A DNA stretch of 64,000 bases from Flavobacteriaceae bacterium UJ101. Its GTDB lineage: Bacteria; Bacteroidota; Bacteroidia; Flavobacteriales; UJ101. Below the pieces are notes generated by a model that worked only from the letters and a program-made list of their open reading frames with translations, was not told the DNA's origin and did no database searches. Made by a program: the position numbers and the translations under genes. The stretch is taken from NCBI GenBank assembly GCA_001880285.1, contig CP016269.1, forward strand, positions 1,374,501-1,438,500, written 5' to 3'. Shown here one piece after another: positions 18,168 to 26,490 of the stretch (within the stretch, counting starts at the first letter, position 1; every line of letters starts with the position of its first letter).

Positions 18168-18572
18168 AACACTACAAGTAACTCTTGCCGTAGTATGAAC
18201 CTTCTCTTCTTCATGATATAAATCTACATCTACAACTACAATTCTTTTACCTGATTTGATAATCTTTGCCTTTGCATAAATTGGTAAATCATGGGTTCGA
18301 TGAAGGTAGTCAATACGCATATCGATGGTATTAATTCGATCTTCATAACTTTGAAAAGTAATGGCTCCCATCATTCCTCCTGCTGAATCGGCTATACTTG
18401 CTAAAATTCCTCCATGCCACCTTCGTTGAGCAAAATCTCCAATAAATTCTTCTTTGAATGGAACTTTTAATAACAACTCTTGTTCATTTAATTCTATAAT
18501 TTCTAGCCCAAATATTTTATTGGAAGGCATTAAATCTAAAAATTGTCTAATAGCAGCTATTTTTTGTTCCAT
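18156..18572 (-). CDS. PaaI-type hotdog-fold thioesterase
   Basis: It probably cleaves an acyl-CoA thioester in the cytoplasm. The diagnostic RWHGGILASIADSAGGMMG carries the HGG motif and the helix-end acidic residue of the PaaI family, and the beta sheet RINTIDMRIDYLHRT follows. At 138 aa it is a single hotdog domain that would work as a tetramer or dimer. The substrate cannot be told. It has its own start about 80 bases after the terminator hairpin of the upstream gene and ends inside the 3' end of the opposing hydrolase gene. Confidence 0.9.
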   Translation of the reverse strand: MEQKIAAIRQFLDLMPSNKIFGLEIIELNEQELLLKVPFKEEFIGDFAQRRWHGGILASIADSAGGMMGAITFQSYEDRINTIDMRIDYLHRTHDLPIYAKAKIIKSGKRIVVVDVDLYHEEEKVHTTARVTCSVLRN

Positions 18573-18618
18573 ACTTTTAGTGTTTATACTTTGAAAGATA
18601 CTATATTCTTATCAAAAC

Positions 18619-18648
18619 AAAAGCCTTAATTTTAAAATTAAGGCTTTT
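18619..18648 (-). terminator. Terminator of the mdaB-like gene
   Basis: This is a perfect 30-base palindrome (AAAAGCCTTAATTTT and its complement) beginning 4 bases after the stop codon at 18653. The sequence can form a 13- to 15-bp stem ending in T on either strand. Confidence 0.85.
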
Positions 18649-18652
18649 ACTT

Positions 18653-19243
18653 TTAAAAATTAGTTTCTATATGGGTTTTGAAACGTTTAAAATCTTCTTC
18701 AATTTGAGGGTTTTTTAATACATCAAACGCTGTAAAAGTTGGTAAAGATGTCATTCCGAAGAATTTGTAATTTGAATGTAACGGTAAAAAAAGATCATCA
18801 ACACTTTTTCCTGCAAAGAAAGTTTGATTTACATCATTAAAAGCTTCTTTTGGAGCATTACATGTAATGGAAAGCATATATTTTTTATCTTGAGCTGTTC
18901 CTCCAGAACCATATTGTTTAGAAGCGTCCGAACGTGTTCTACCATCACCATTACATAATTGACCTTGCATTGCACTGGTATAAACCTCATCCATATATTT
19001 TTTAAAAATCCAAGGTGTTTGCATCCAATACATAGGTGTTTGAACAATAATATAATCAGCCCAAAGATGTTTTTCAATTTCACTTTCTATTTCATAGTCT
19101 TGATCGTTAACTTTTGTCGTTTTTACTTCGTAACCTTTCCCCGTTAGAATTTCAGTAGCCATTTCAACAAAAGATCCATTCAATTTTCCAGGAGCAAAGC
19201 CCTCCCAAACTTGGTGAGCATTAATAATTAGTATTTTTTTCAT
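18653..19243 (-). CDS. NAD(P)H oxidoreductase, flavodoxin fold (MdaB/KefF-like)
   Basis: This FAD-dependent quinone reductase-like enzyme is probably cytoplasmic and protective against quinones or oxidative stress. Start at ATG 19243 (MKKILIINAHQVWEGFAPGK); the longer frame begins with TTG. The family signature is the N-terminal phosphate-binding strand plus AHxxx, and the middle WADYIIVQTPMYWMQTPWI with the YGSGGTAQDKKYMLS stretch. Length 196 aa fits MdaB. It stands alone. Confidence 0.88.
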   Translation of the reverse strand: MKKILIINAHQVWEGFAPGKLNGSFVEMATEILTGKGYEVKTTKVNDQDYEIESEIEKHLWADYIIVQTPMYWMQTPWIFKKYMDEVYTSAMQGQLCNGDGRTRSDASKQYGSGGTAQDKKYMLSITCNAPKEAFNDVNQTFFAGKSVDDLFLPLHSNYKFFGMTSLPTFTAFDVLKNPQIEEDFKRFKTHIETNF

Positions 19244-19300
19244 TTTTATAAAATTTTGTAAAAGCAAATATACTGCTTCTTTTTTTATTTCAGTTAAAGT

Positions 19301-20449
19301 CTAAATAGGATTCTGCAAACTTTTTAAAGTTTCTTCAATAAAAATATAAACATCCAAAGGATGTTCTCCTAAGTCATGTTCTCTTTTATCACGAATTTCT
19401 CCTAAACGAACAATAACTAAATTTTGATCAGGAACTATAATTGTATATTGTCCAAGATGGCCACGAAGCATATAAAAAGGATGTTTATAATTTTGATCAA
19501 TCCACAATGAATACCCATAAATAGGATCTAAATCAGGTGTTTTCATTAAAGTAACAAATTCTTTATTTAATATTTGTTTTCCATTCCATTGACCATCTTG
19601 CAATAAAAATTGTCCAATTTTAGCATAATCGAGTGCTTTAGCACGTAAACAACAAAAAGCTTTTTCAGTTCCTCCTTGATGATCAACCGTCCATTGGGCA
19701 TCTGTTTCCATTCCTAAAGGATTCCATACTTTTTCTTGAAGATAACTGGAAAGAGATTTATTAGTGGCTCTTTTAATTGTAATTCCTAATAATTGAGTAG
19801 CACCGCTTAAATATTCATAACGTTGACCAGGTTCTTCTACAAAAGGAACATCAAAAACTACCTTTTCTACATCGTCTCCATAATAAGAGTCTGTAATTGC
19901 GTTTACAGGCCAATAATAGTCTTCAACCCATCCATAACCTGAACTCATTTTAGCTAAATCACCAACCGTTACCTTTTTTCCGAAAGAGTCATCTTTATAT
20001 TCAGGTAAAAAATCAATCATTTTTTGATTAACACTTTCAATATATCCATCTTGAATAGCAAACCCCAATAATAAAGTCGTAATTGATTTTGTCATAGAAA
20101 AAGAATTAAACGTTTCCAAATCGGTACGAAAAGCATTGTCATAAAGAAGTTTACCATCTTTAATAATAACAAATTGAGCTGTTTTAAATCTTTTCAATTC
20201 ATTTTTCAAACTATCTGTTAATTCAAATGTATTATACAGTTCATGTTTTTTCCATGGAGTAGGTTGATTTGCTAGAATCAAGTTTTGATCAAAATACTGA
20301 GCATCATCAATTGAAGCTGTTGTGTGTCCTTGTAAATACGTACATCGAACGGCTTTAATTAAATAATCTGTACCTGTAGCATACAGCCCTATAATAATGA
20401 GAACAATTATAACCAAAATAATTTGTAAAAAACGTTTTATAAATTTCAT
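19301..20449 (-). CDS. Membrane-anchored serine hydrolase, beta-lactamase/DD-peptidase (class C) family
   Basis: An N-terminal hydrophobic segment (FLQIILVIIVLIIIGLYATG) acts as anchor or signal; the domain then lies in the periplasm. The active-site SxxK is in SFSMTKSITTLLLGF, the second motif region is SSGYGWVEDYYW (the usual YxN is not clear), and a HxG-like motif occurs in RGHLGQYTIIVP. Such enzymes cleave D-amino acid peptides, esters or lactams; the real substrate is not evident. Start ATG 20449 was preferred to a TTG at 20458. It is transcribed alone, divergent from sodA. Confidence 0.85.
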   Translation of the reverse strand: MKFIKRFLQIILVIIVLIIIGLYATGTDYLIKAVRCTYLQGHTTASIDDAQYFDQNLILANQPTPWKKHELYNTFELTDSLKNELKRFKTAQFVIIKDGKLLYDNAFRTDLETFNSFSMTKSITTLLLGFAIQDGYIESVNQKMIDFLPEYKDDSFGKKVTVGDLAKMSSGYGWVEDYYWPVNAITDSYYGDDVEKVVFDVPFVEEPGQRYEYLSGATQLLGITIKRATNKSLSSYLQEKVWNPLGMETDAQWTVDHQGGTEKAFCCLRAKALDYAKIGQFLLQDGQWNGKQILNKEFVTLMKTPDLDPIYGYSLWIDQNYKHPFYMLRGHLGQYTIIVPDQNLVIVRLGEIRDKREHDLGEHPLDVYIFIEETLKSLQNPI

Positions 20450-20520
20450 GAAAATCAATTTTTCTAAAGATACTTATTATTTCAATTTCGTAATCAATTT
20501 AATTTATACTATTTTTAATT

Positions 20521-20567
20521 AATTCGATCGAATTTATATGATACAAATAAATTTTTAAGTAAATTTG
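20521..20567 (+). promoter_or_regulatory. sodA promoter with a 14-bp palindrome
   Basis: TAAATTTG (20560-20567) matches the -7 box. A perfect palindrome AATTCGATCGAATT lies at 20521-20534, about where an activator or repressor would bind relative to that box. The leader would be about 40 bases. Confidence 0.5.
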
Positions 20568-20614
20568 ATGTGAATTTAAATAATAAAGAATAAACAATTA
20601 AAACAAAAGAAGAT

Positions 20615-21214
20615 ATGGCATTCGAATTACCAAAATTAGAATATGCATATGATGCGTTAGAACCACACATCGATGCAAGAACCATGGAAATCCATCATTC
20701 AAAACACCATAATGGATATACAACAAAATTAAATGCAGCTATTGAAGGAACAGATTTAGAAGGATTATCAATAGAAGAGATCTTAGTAAAAGGTTTTTCA
20801 AATAATGCAGTACGAAATAATGGAGGAGGTTTTTATAACCATTCCTTATTTTGGGATATTATGTCTCCAAATGGAGGTGGTGAAGCAACAGGAAAAGTAG
20901 CTGAAATGATTCAAGAAGCTTTTGGTTCATTTGATGCTTTTAAAGATGCTTTTGCACAAGCTGCTGGAACTCGTTTTGGTTCAGGATGGGCATGGTTATG
21001 TGTTAAAGATGGAAAATTAGAAATTTGCTCTACAGCAAATCAAGATAATCCATTAATGCCTGGTATAGGCTGTGAAGGAACTCCAATTTTAGGATTGGAT
21101 GTTTGGGAACATGCTTACTATTTAAATTATCAAAACCGTCGTCCTGATTATGTTCAAGCATTTTTTAATGTAATTGATTGGGATAAAGTAAATAAAAGAT
21201 TAGCAAACGCTTAA
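20615..21214 (+). CDS. sodA: Superoxide dismutase (Mn-type or cambialistic)
   Basis: It converts superoxide to hydrogen peroxide and oxygen. Metal ligands fit: His27 ([10 protein letters not shown]), His in [10 protein letters not shown], and Asp and His in [14 protein letters not shown]. Two metal-choice positions look Mn-like: GGG before FYNH, and Gln in [11 protein letters not shown] rather than the Fe-type Gln near the second His. Length 199 aa is normal and there is no signal peptide, so it acts in the cytoplasm. Metal preference needs biochemical proof. A shared terminator lies between it and the convergent DUF5522 gene. Confidence 0.95.
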   Translation: MAFELPKLEYAYDALEPHIDARTMEIHHSKHHNGYTTKLNAAIEGTDLEGLSIEEILVKGFSNNAVRNNGGGFYNHSLFWDIMSPNGGGEATGKVAEMIQEAFGSFDAFKDAFAQAAGTRFGSGWAWLCVKDGKLEICSTANQDNPLMPGIGCEGTPILGLDVWEHAYYLNYQNRRPDYVQAFFNVIDWDKVNKRLANA

Positions 21215-21236
21215 AATCTTTTAAAAATAATAAAAC

Positions 21237-21273
21237 AAATACCTTGATAAAATTAAAATTTATCAAGGTATTT
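21237..21273 (+). terminator. Bidirectional terminator between sodA and the DUF5522 gene
   Basis: AAATACCTTGATAAA (21237-21251) pairs perfectly with TTTATCAAGGTATTT (21259-21273), a 15-bp stem with a 7-base loop. T-rich sequence follows on both strands, and two convergent genes end at it. Confidence 0.9.
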
Positions 21274-21437
21274 TATTTACGATATCCATTAATTTTCTTA
21301 TCATATCCATATGGACAGTGTTTACAACCACTTTCACAACAATACCCTCTTTTTAAATGGTACTGTTCTGTAAAAATTTTATATCCCTCGGGTGATAGAT
21401 AGTAATCTCTTTCTTCTAAAGGCACTATTTTTCTCAT
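21273..21437 (-). CDS. Small DUF5522-type protein with CC-x3-C-x2-C cysteines (54 aa)
   Basis: A 54-codon gene read from ATG 21437 to a TAA overlapping the base of the terminator. The protein has YYLSPEGYKIFTEQYHLKRG followed by GYCCESGCKHCPYGYDKK. The GYCC..GC.HCPYG cysteine cluster matches the small DUF5522 family, common in Bacteroidota and of unknown function, possibly zinc- or FeS-binding. The promoter reads on the minus strand TTTG, 18 bases, TATCTTTA, a good -33/-7 pair just before the ATG, which implies an almost leaderless message. It is convergent with sodA. Confidence 0.85.
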   Translation of the reverse strand: MRKIVPLEERDYYLSPEGYKIFTEQYHLKRGYCCESGCKHCPYGYDKKINGYRK

Positions 21438-21439
21438 AA

Positions 21440-21472
21440 AGTAAAGATACTTGTATTTAATAAAAAAACAAA
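21440..21472 (-). promoter_or_regulatory. Promoter of the DUF5522 gene
   Basis: On the minus strand TTTG and TATCTTTA are separated by 18 bases and lie immediately upstream of ATG 21437. Confidence 0.6.
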
Positions 21473-21596
21473 CTCCCGAATCAAAAAGAAACGGGAGAAA
21501 AAACCTAATTAATTTAACTATGAAAAAGTTACTTACTGTTGTTGAACTTCATTTCAAAAATAATACAACTATAAAATTATACATGATTTAATTAGG
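21473..21596 (+). ncRNA. Candidate structured RNA upstream of a LacI-type regulator
   Basis: Hairpin CTCCCG (21473-21478) with CGGGAG (21492-21497) is followed by a closing helix CCTAATTAA (21504-21512) with TTAATTAGG (21588-21596), both perfect. Inside are smaller alternatives: TAACT/AGTTA around an ATG at 21520, and AAGTT/AACTT (21526-21530 with 21545-21549). This nested layout in a 304-base non-coding stretch is more like a small RNA or riboswitch-like leader than chance. From memory only, it recalls flavobacterial RNA motifs such as Flavo-1; I cannot confirm that. The strand is presumed. The frame MKKLLTVVELHFKNNTTIK at 21520-21591 is probably not a gene. Confidence 0.45.
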
Positions 21597-21741
21597 TGTA
21601 CAAATATTGTTTGTCGACGAATGGTTGTTTTTTTTATGTAAAGTGATTTTTATATCCGTTAAAAAGACGACTTAAATAGGCTCTTTTGCTTTCTAATAAA
21701 ATTCTAGTATTTTTATAATCCTAAAACTAAACAATCTTTTA

Positions 21742-22764
21742 ATGAAAAAGATCACATTAAAAAAGATCGCAGAACATTTTAACGTTTCTATAGCCACCGT
21801 TTCAAAAGCCTTAAAAGACGCTCCAGATATAGGTTTAGAGACTCGAGAGAAGATTCAAAAATTTGCAAAAGAAAACCATTATAAACCCAATAGTATTGCT
21901 CTAAGTTTATTAAATAAAGAAACCAAAACTATTGGACTTGTATTGCCTAGTATTCTGAATTACTTTTTTGCAAAAGTTTTGAGCGGGGCTGAAGATGTAG
22001 CAAATCAAAGAGGTTATAAAATCATCACATGCATTACAAATGAATCACTACAAAAAGAAATTACAACACTAGATATGTTGAATTCTGGAACGGTAGATGG
22101 GATTATGATTTCACTAACACAAGAAACACAACAAAAAGAAAGTTTTGATCATTTAAAGGATGTTATAAAAAATACCGTTCCTCTGGTTATGTTCGATCGA
22201 ATTACGGATGAAATTGAGTGTGATAAAATTATCGTAAATGACAAGGAAGGAGCTTATGTCGCAACAGATCATTTAATTCAAACAGGCTGTAAAAATATAG
22301 CATTGGTTTCTACTATTCACAATTCCAGTGTAGGAAAACTACGTGTGGAAGGTTATAAGAAAATGTTATTGGATCAAAATATTACCTTTGAAGATCAATG
22401 GATTATTGAAACACATGATGCCAAAGAAATTGAAAAACGTTTAGAACCTTTATTAGAAAAAGAATTAGATGGTATTTTAGCATTAGATGAATCTTCAACA
22501 ATCGAAATTATGAGGATTGTTCAAAAGAAAGGATTTTCTGTTCCAAAAGATATTTCTATTATCGGATTTACGAGTGGTGCTATTTCAAAGTACATTACAC
22601 CAACTGTAACGTCTATTAGTCAGCATGCTAAAAATATTGGAAGAACTTCTATTCATAAATTAATTGATCGATTAGAAGGTATTAATGCTCATGATCGATT
22701 TGAAACAAAAGTTATTAAAACAACCTTGGTAGAACGAAATTCTACTAAAAAGAAGCTAACTTAA
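21742..22764 (+). CDS. LacI/GalR-family transcription regulator
   Basis: The N-terminal helix-turn-helix is clear (MKKITLKKIAEHFNVSIATV then SKALKDAPDIGLETREKIQ), with the hinge YKPNSIALSLLNKETKTIG and a periplasmic-binding-protein-like sensor domain to residue 330 (ILNYFFAKVLSGAEDVANQ, then MVMFDRITDEIECDKI-like core). Such proteins usually respond to a sugar or nucleoside and control nearby transport and breakdown genes. No sugar genes are adjacent, so its targets lie elsewhere or are its own gene. It may be controlled by the candidate RNA upstream. Confidence 0.94.
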   Translation: MKKITLKKIAEHFNVSIATVSKALKDAPDIGLETREKIQKFAKENHYKPNSIALSLLNKETKTIGLVLPSILNYFFAKVLSGAEDVANQRGYKIITCITNESLQKEITTLDMLNSGTVDGIMISLTQETQQKESFDHLKDVIKNTVPLVMFDRITDEIECDKIIVNDKEGAYVATDHLIQTGCKNIALVSTIHNSSVGKLRVEGYKKMLLDQNITFEDQWIIETHDAKEIEKRLEPLLEKELDGILALDESSTIEIMRIVQKKGFSVPKDISIIGFTSGAISKYITPTVTSISQHAKNIGRTSIHKLIDRLEGINAHDRFETKVIKTTLVERNSTKKKLT

Positions 22765-22767
22765 ATA

Positions 22768-23124
22768 TTAAGCTCTAATTTTTTCCTTTATAGTAGTTCC
22801 CCATTTATTCATTTCTTTTAAAATAGGTAAAATACTACGCCCAAAATCAGTTAATTCATATTCTACTCGAAGAGGAACTTCTTTGTATACTATTTTTGTG
22901 ATCATTCCATCCGCTTCTAGTTCACTAACTGTATTAGAAAGCATTTTATCACTAATATAAGGTAATGCCATTTTAAGTTGCTTAAAACGAATATTTTTCT
23001 CACTAATTTTCCATAATACAGCTGGCTTCCATCTTTTACCAATAAAACGTAATGTTGTCATGAAAGGACAATCATATTCTAAAAATTTTTCATTTTCAAA
23101 ATTGGTTGATTCTAATTTTCGCAT
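22768..23124 (-). CDS. HxlR/MarR-like winged-helix regulator
   Basis: This 118-aa HxlR-type protein has a single Cys in FLEYDCPFMTTLRFIGKRW, the typical HxlR start with a possible redox or aldehyde-sensing Cys, and then WKPAVLWKISEKNIRFKQL and SDKMLSNTVSELEADGMI for the winged helix. Start ATG 23124 (MRKLESTNFENEK); the longer frame begins with TTG. It is divergent from the oxidoreductase gene at 23215 with a palindromic operator between them, so it probably represses that gene and itself. Confidence 0.9.
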   Translation of the reverse strand: MRKLESTNFENEKFLEYDCPFMTTLRFIGKRWKPAVLWKISEKNIRFKQLKMALPYISDKMLSNTVSELEADGMITKIVYKEVPLRVEYELTDFGRSILPILKEMNKWGTTIKEKIRA

Positions 23125-23143
23125 ACTTACTTTTTTGTTAGTG

Positions 23144-23161
23144 AATAACCATTTGGTTATT
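23144..23161. promoter_or_regulatory. Operator-like palindrome between the HxlR regulator and the oxidoreductase gene
   Basis: AATAACCA-TT-TGGTTATT is a perfect 8+2+8 inverted repeat, 20 bases upstream of the regulator start (23124) and 54 bases upstream of the oxidoreductase start. The position fits autorepression and control of both genes. Confidence 0.65.
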
Positions 23162-23214
23162 ATAAAACAAACATACAACTTTGTACTAATTAAAAAAAAT
23201 AAAAAATAGTACCT

Positions 23215-23811
23215 ATGAAAATTAGCTTTGTTGGTGCAGGAAATGTTGCATCTAGTCTAGGAAATTTATTCACAAAAGCAGGCCATACTGTGATTTATGG
23301 AACAAGAAATCCCACCGATAATCAAGTCTCTATAGCAGAAGCTTGCGAAAAAGGAGATATTGTTTGTTTTGCCATTCCATATGATTCTATGGAAACCATT
23401 TTAACTGCAAATAAACAAACTTTAAAAGGTAAAATTGTTATTGATAATACCAATGCTATTAATCTTAAAGATTGGTCTCCATTATTTTTAGGAGAAGATA
23501 GTGGAGGAGAACAAACGGCAAGGTTATTACCTGACAGTAAAGTGGTGAAAGCATTCAACACTATTTTTGCAGATGTTATGCAAGAAGGTAAACAAAGTAT
23601 TCAAAATCATAAACTAACAGCTTTTATTGCTTCCGATGACCTAGAAGCAGCCCAACTTGTTAAAAAATTAGCTGATGAAATAGGATTTAATGGCTTTGTA
23701 GTTGAAGGAATTAAAAACTCACGTCATTTAGAGGCTATGGCTCATTTAAATATTGCTATTGCGCTAAAAGGCGGTGGAACCGATGCAGGTTTTGCGTATT
23801 TTCAACGATAA
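23215..23811 (+). CDS. NAD(P)-binding oxidoreductase, F420-dependent NADP reductase-like fold
   Basis: The Rossmann start MKISFVGAGNVASSLGNLF has the G-x-G-x-x pattern, with GTRNP after the second strand suggesting NADP. Later parts (VKAFNTIFADVM, SDDLEAAQLVKKLADEIGF, SRHLEAMAHLNIAIA) match the NADPH-dependent F420 reductase/NAD-binding family of about 200 aa. The true substrate in a Bacteroidota cell, which probably lacks F420, is unknown. Divergent from an HxlR-type regulator, which suggests induction by an electrophile or aldehyde. Confidence 0.88.
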   Translation: MKISFVGAGNVASSLGNLFTKAGHTVIYGTRNPTDNQVSIAEACEKGDIVCFAIPYDSMETILTANKQTLKGKIVIDNTNAINLKDWSPLFLGEDSGGEQTARLLPDSKVVKAFNTIFADVMQEGKQSIQNHKLTAFIASDDLEAAQLVKKLADEIGFNGFVVEGIKNSRHLEAMAHLNIAIALKGGGTDAGFAYFQR

Positions 23812-23821
23812 AACTAAAAAA

Positions 23822-23868
23822 TTATATACTCCACTATCAAAAAAATCATGTCATAGTGGAGTATATAA
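23822..23868 (-). terminator. Terminator between the oxidoreductase and MRJP-like genes
   Basis: TTATATACTCCACTAT (23822-23837) pairs perfectly with ATAGTGGAGTATATAA (23853-23868), a 16-bp stem with a 15-base loop. The minus-strand tail has six T. It serves the MRJP-like gene and possibly both convergent genes. Confidence 0.85.
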
Positions 23869-23873
23869 ACTTA

Positions 23874-24920
23874 TTAAATTTTTAATCTAAATATTTTAAA
23901 TGGAATTGTAAATTTTTGATTCCCTTTACTGAATTTAGGTAATAATCGTAATTGTGGGCAAGGAATATAAAGATGTTTTTTATAAATATCCATAGCATCA
24001 GGCCATAACAAATTATCATTTTTAATAATCTCTTTACCTCTGCCTTTTTTATCAATTCTAATAATAGAATTGGTTTCTACTGCTCCTAGATATACATTAT
24101 CTTTTTTATCAATAGTTACACCACCAACTGTTGTAGATTTAGAAAAAACCTCTACTTTCTGTGAAATTCCCCTTTCAGTTAAGGTATTATCTATAAGATC
24201 TTTTGTTTTTATTCGATATAAAATAGGTCCTCCTGTAGGTTGGTAAAATAAATAGGCTCCATTATTTGATAATTCAATATCATTAACTTGAAGTTTATTT
24301 GTACGAAACGGACTACCTAAAAAGTATGAAACAACATCGGGATGTGCTTTGGTTGAATAATGCTGATCCAATACTCTGCGACTCTTACCCGTTTTAAGAT
24401 CTAATACAATTAGAGCTCCTACTCCAAATTCTGAAATAAAGGCTTTTTGAGTACGCGTATCGACTCGTATATCATTTAATTTTGCATGGTTTGGTAGTAT
24501 ATTATCATTAAATGTATAAACACGTTCAACTGAATTTGTATCAAGATTTATTTTCACTACTTTTTGACCTCCTTTTACAATCTCTCCAAAATAAGGTGCA
24601 GCATAATCTACTACCCATAAATAATTTTCATCATCTATAAAAACTGAATTAACATTTATAAAAGATGTCAATTTATTAATAGGATTAAAAGTATTCCAGT
24701 TACCTCCTGGGAAAGGTTTTATCGTTCCATTCTCTGTTATTTCTGCTACTGAATAAGAAGTTTTATCATCCAACCACTGTGGCATACTTACAAACTTACG
24801 ACCACTTTTACTAATGGCTATTCCATTCATAGGAAACTCTGATTCAGCAAACACCTCAAGATCTTGAGCTCCGACACTTAAGCTAATTAAAATTAGTATT
24901 CCTGTAATTACATTTTTCAT
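23874..24920 (-). CDS. Secreted major royal jelly protein/yellow-like protein
   Basis: Start ATG 24920 gives signal peptide MKNVITGILILISLSVGAQ; an upstream TTG is not needed. The 348-aa protein is a predicted six-bladed propeller with family features such as FVSMPQWLDDKTSYSVAEI, LNDIRVDTRTQKAFISEFG, GSPFRTNKLQVNDIELSNN, TTVGGVTIDKKDNVYLGAVE and the closing LWPDAMDIYKKHLYIPCPQL. Bacterial members of this family are of uncertain function; some are called L-dopachrome tautomerase-related. It is probably periplasmic or extracellular and is transcribed alone. Confidence 0.88.
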   Translation of the reverse strand: MKNVITGILILISLSVGAQDLEVFAESEFPMNGIAISKSGRKFVSMPQWLDDKTSYSVAEITENGTIKPFPGGNWNTFNPINKLTSFINVNSVFIDDENYLWVVDYAAPYFGEIVKGGQKVVKINLDTNSVERVYTFNDNILPNHAKLNDIRVDTRTQKAFISEFGVGALIVLDLKTGKSRRVLDQHYSTKAHPDVVSYFLGSPFRTNKLQVNDIELSNNGAYLFYQPTGGPILYRIKTKDLIDNTLTERGISQKVEVFSKSTTVGGVTIDKKDNVYLGAVETNSIIRIDKKGRGKEIIKNDNLLWPDAMDIYKKHLYIPCPQLRLLPKFSKGNQKFTIPFKIFRLKI

Positions 24921-25019
24921 TTTCAAAAAAAGAAGTTTTTATTTACACACTTAGATGTATTCCAAGAGCGTTTAAAAGTACTATTTTTTCGAAAATATAC
25001 TATACTCAAGTCCATTTTA

Positions 25020-25997
25020 CTATTTCAATTCATCAGCATATTTAAAAATGGCAGGTAGCCCACCTGTATGCCAAAACAATACATTAGAATTAGAGGGAAG
25101 TCTTTTTTCTTTTAAGAAACTTAACATTCCATAAAATGCTCTTCCTGTATATACTGGATCTAATAAAATACCTTCATTTTTTGCTAATTCATTAATTGCA
25201 TCAACTTCATTATTGGTAACCACACCATAACCCGCCTGATCAAAATCTATATTCAAATTAATATCAGAAAGTTGAATTTCTTTGTTGATCTTCATTTTTT
25301 TAAATCCTTCTTTCACTATATTTAAAACAACTTCTTCAAGTGAAAGCCCATTCGTTTCATTTTTATCTACACTAATAGCAATTAATTCAGAACCTAATTG
25401 ATACAATTCTTTTCCAAGGATTAATCCCGCCTGCATTCCTCCTGAACCTGTTGGGAAAAAAATATAATCTATTTTTAATTCTTGTTCTATCAATTGTTCT
25501 TTTAATTCTCTAACTGCATCTACATAACCTAAAGCTCCTATTAAATTTGAACCTCCATAAGGGATGACATAACATTTACTCCCTTTATCTTCTAGTTCTT
25601 TTCTCAATTTTTCTCTATCCTCTCCTTTTCTATTGGCACCTGTAAAATGGATCTCTGCTCCTAGAAGTGATGAAAGCAATAAATTACCATCATATTCTCC
25701 AGGTTCTTCTCCTCCTAAAAGTAAATGACATTTTAACCCTGCTATAGAACAAGCTGCTGCTGTTTGCCTACAGTGATTTGATTGTTGTGCACCTGCAGTA
25801 ATAACGGTATCACAACCTTTATCAAGAGCTTGCTGAATTAGATATTCTAACTTTCTGGTTTTATTTCCTCCTGAAGCTAATCCTGTATTATCATCCCTTT
25901 TAATAAAAAGGGTATAATCGGGATGTTTTTTGGACAATTTTTTTAATTCCTGTAATGGAGTAGGAAAAAATCCTAAATCAAACTTATTTTTAATCAT
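25020..25997 (-). CDS. PLP-dependent D-cysteine desulfhydrase/ACC deaminase family enzyme
   Basis: This tryptophan-synthase-beta-like fold type II enzyme of 325 aa most likely breaks down D-cysteine to pyruvate, ammonia and sulfide; ACC deaminase activity is an alternative. The PLP lysine is in LASGGNKTRKLEYL, and AGAQQSNHCRQTAAA and YGGSNLIGALGYV are conserved cofactor and substrate contacts. A late glycine-rich loop (SGGMQAGLILG) holds the PLP phosphate. The start is the usual family MIKNKFDLGFFPTPLQEL. It is transcribed alone, 630 bases from any gene upstream. Confidence 0.9.
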   Translation of the reverse strand: MIKNKFDLGFFPTPLQELKKLSKKHPDYTLFIKRDDNTGLASGGNKTRKLEYLIQQALDKGCDTVITAGAQQSNHCRQTAAACSIAGLKCHLLLGGEEPGEYDGNLLLSSLLGAEIHFTGANRKGEDREKLRKELEDKGSKCYVIPYGGSNLIGALGYVDAVRELKEQLIEQELKIDYIFFPTGSGGMQAGLILGKELYQLGSELIAISVDKNETNGLSLEEVVLNIVKEGFKKMKINKEIQLSDINLNIDFDQAGYGVVTNNEVDAINELAKNEGILLDPVYTGRAFYGMLSFLKEKRLPSNSNVLFWHTGGLPAIFKYADELK

Positions 25998-26329
25998 AGT
26001 GAACTATATTATTTTATTCCATACAAAGTTTATCATTATTTAAAAATTCAAAAAGATACAAAAGAATAAAAAGAGATCCGAAAAGATATATTTTGTTTCT
26101 TTATAAAAAAAATATTAGATCATAATCTATTTACATAAGATTATACAAAACCCATAATTTAAGAGTAAAAAAACTTTAAAATATATTTTACAAATCACTT
26201 ATAATCAAGTTATTTACATATAAATTTTAAAACTTAATCAATCTTATAAATTTATTGAATACCTTATAAACATGCTATTACTTCTCTATTTTTATAATTT
26301 GAAATTAAAATTAATATAGTAGTATTGTC

Positions 26330-26490
26330 TTGATAATAATTACCTTTTTGATTAAAATATAGTATTTAACGTTTTATCAAAAATTAATAATAAATACGTT
26401 GGTTTTTTAACACAAAAGTGGGGTTTTGTGTGTAATTAAAGTTTAGCTTGATTTAAATTAACCATAACTTTCTCGTTATGGTTAATTTTT
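26330..26490 (+). ncRNA. Candidate orphan small RNA
   Basis: TTGATAA (26330-26336) can pair with TTATCAA (26374-26380); CACAAAA (26411-26417) pairs with TTTTGTG (26424-26430), loop GTGGGG; then a strong terminator hairpin closes the stretch. No gene on the plus strand ends here, so the terminator must serve an unseen transcript. The 5' end is uncertain. Confidence 0.35.

Noticed and set aside
21520-21591. 23-codon frame starting MKKLLTVVELHF
   Set aside because: It lies inside the candidate structured RNA, has no downstream domain and no family likeness. A remnant of a lost signal peptide cannot be excluded.
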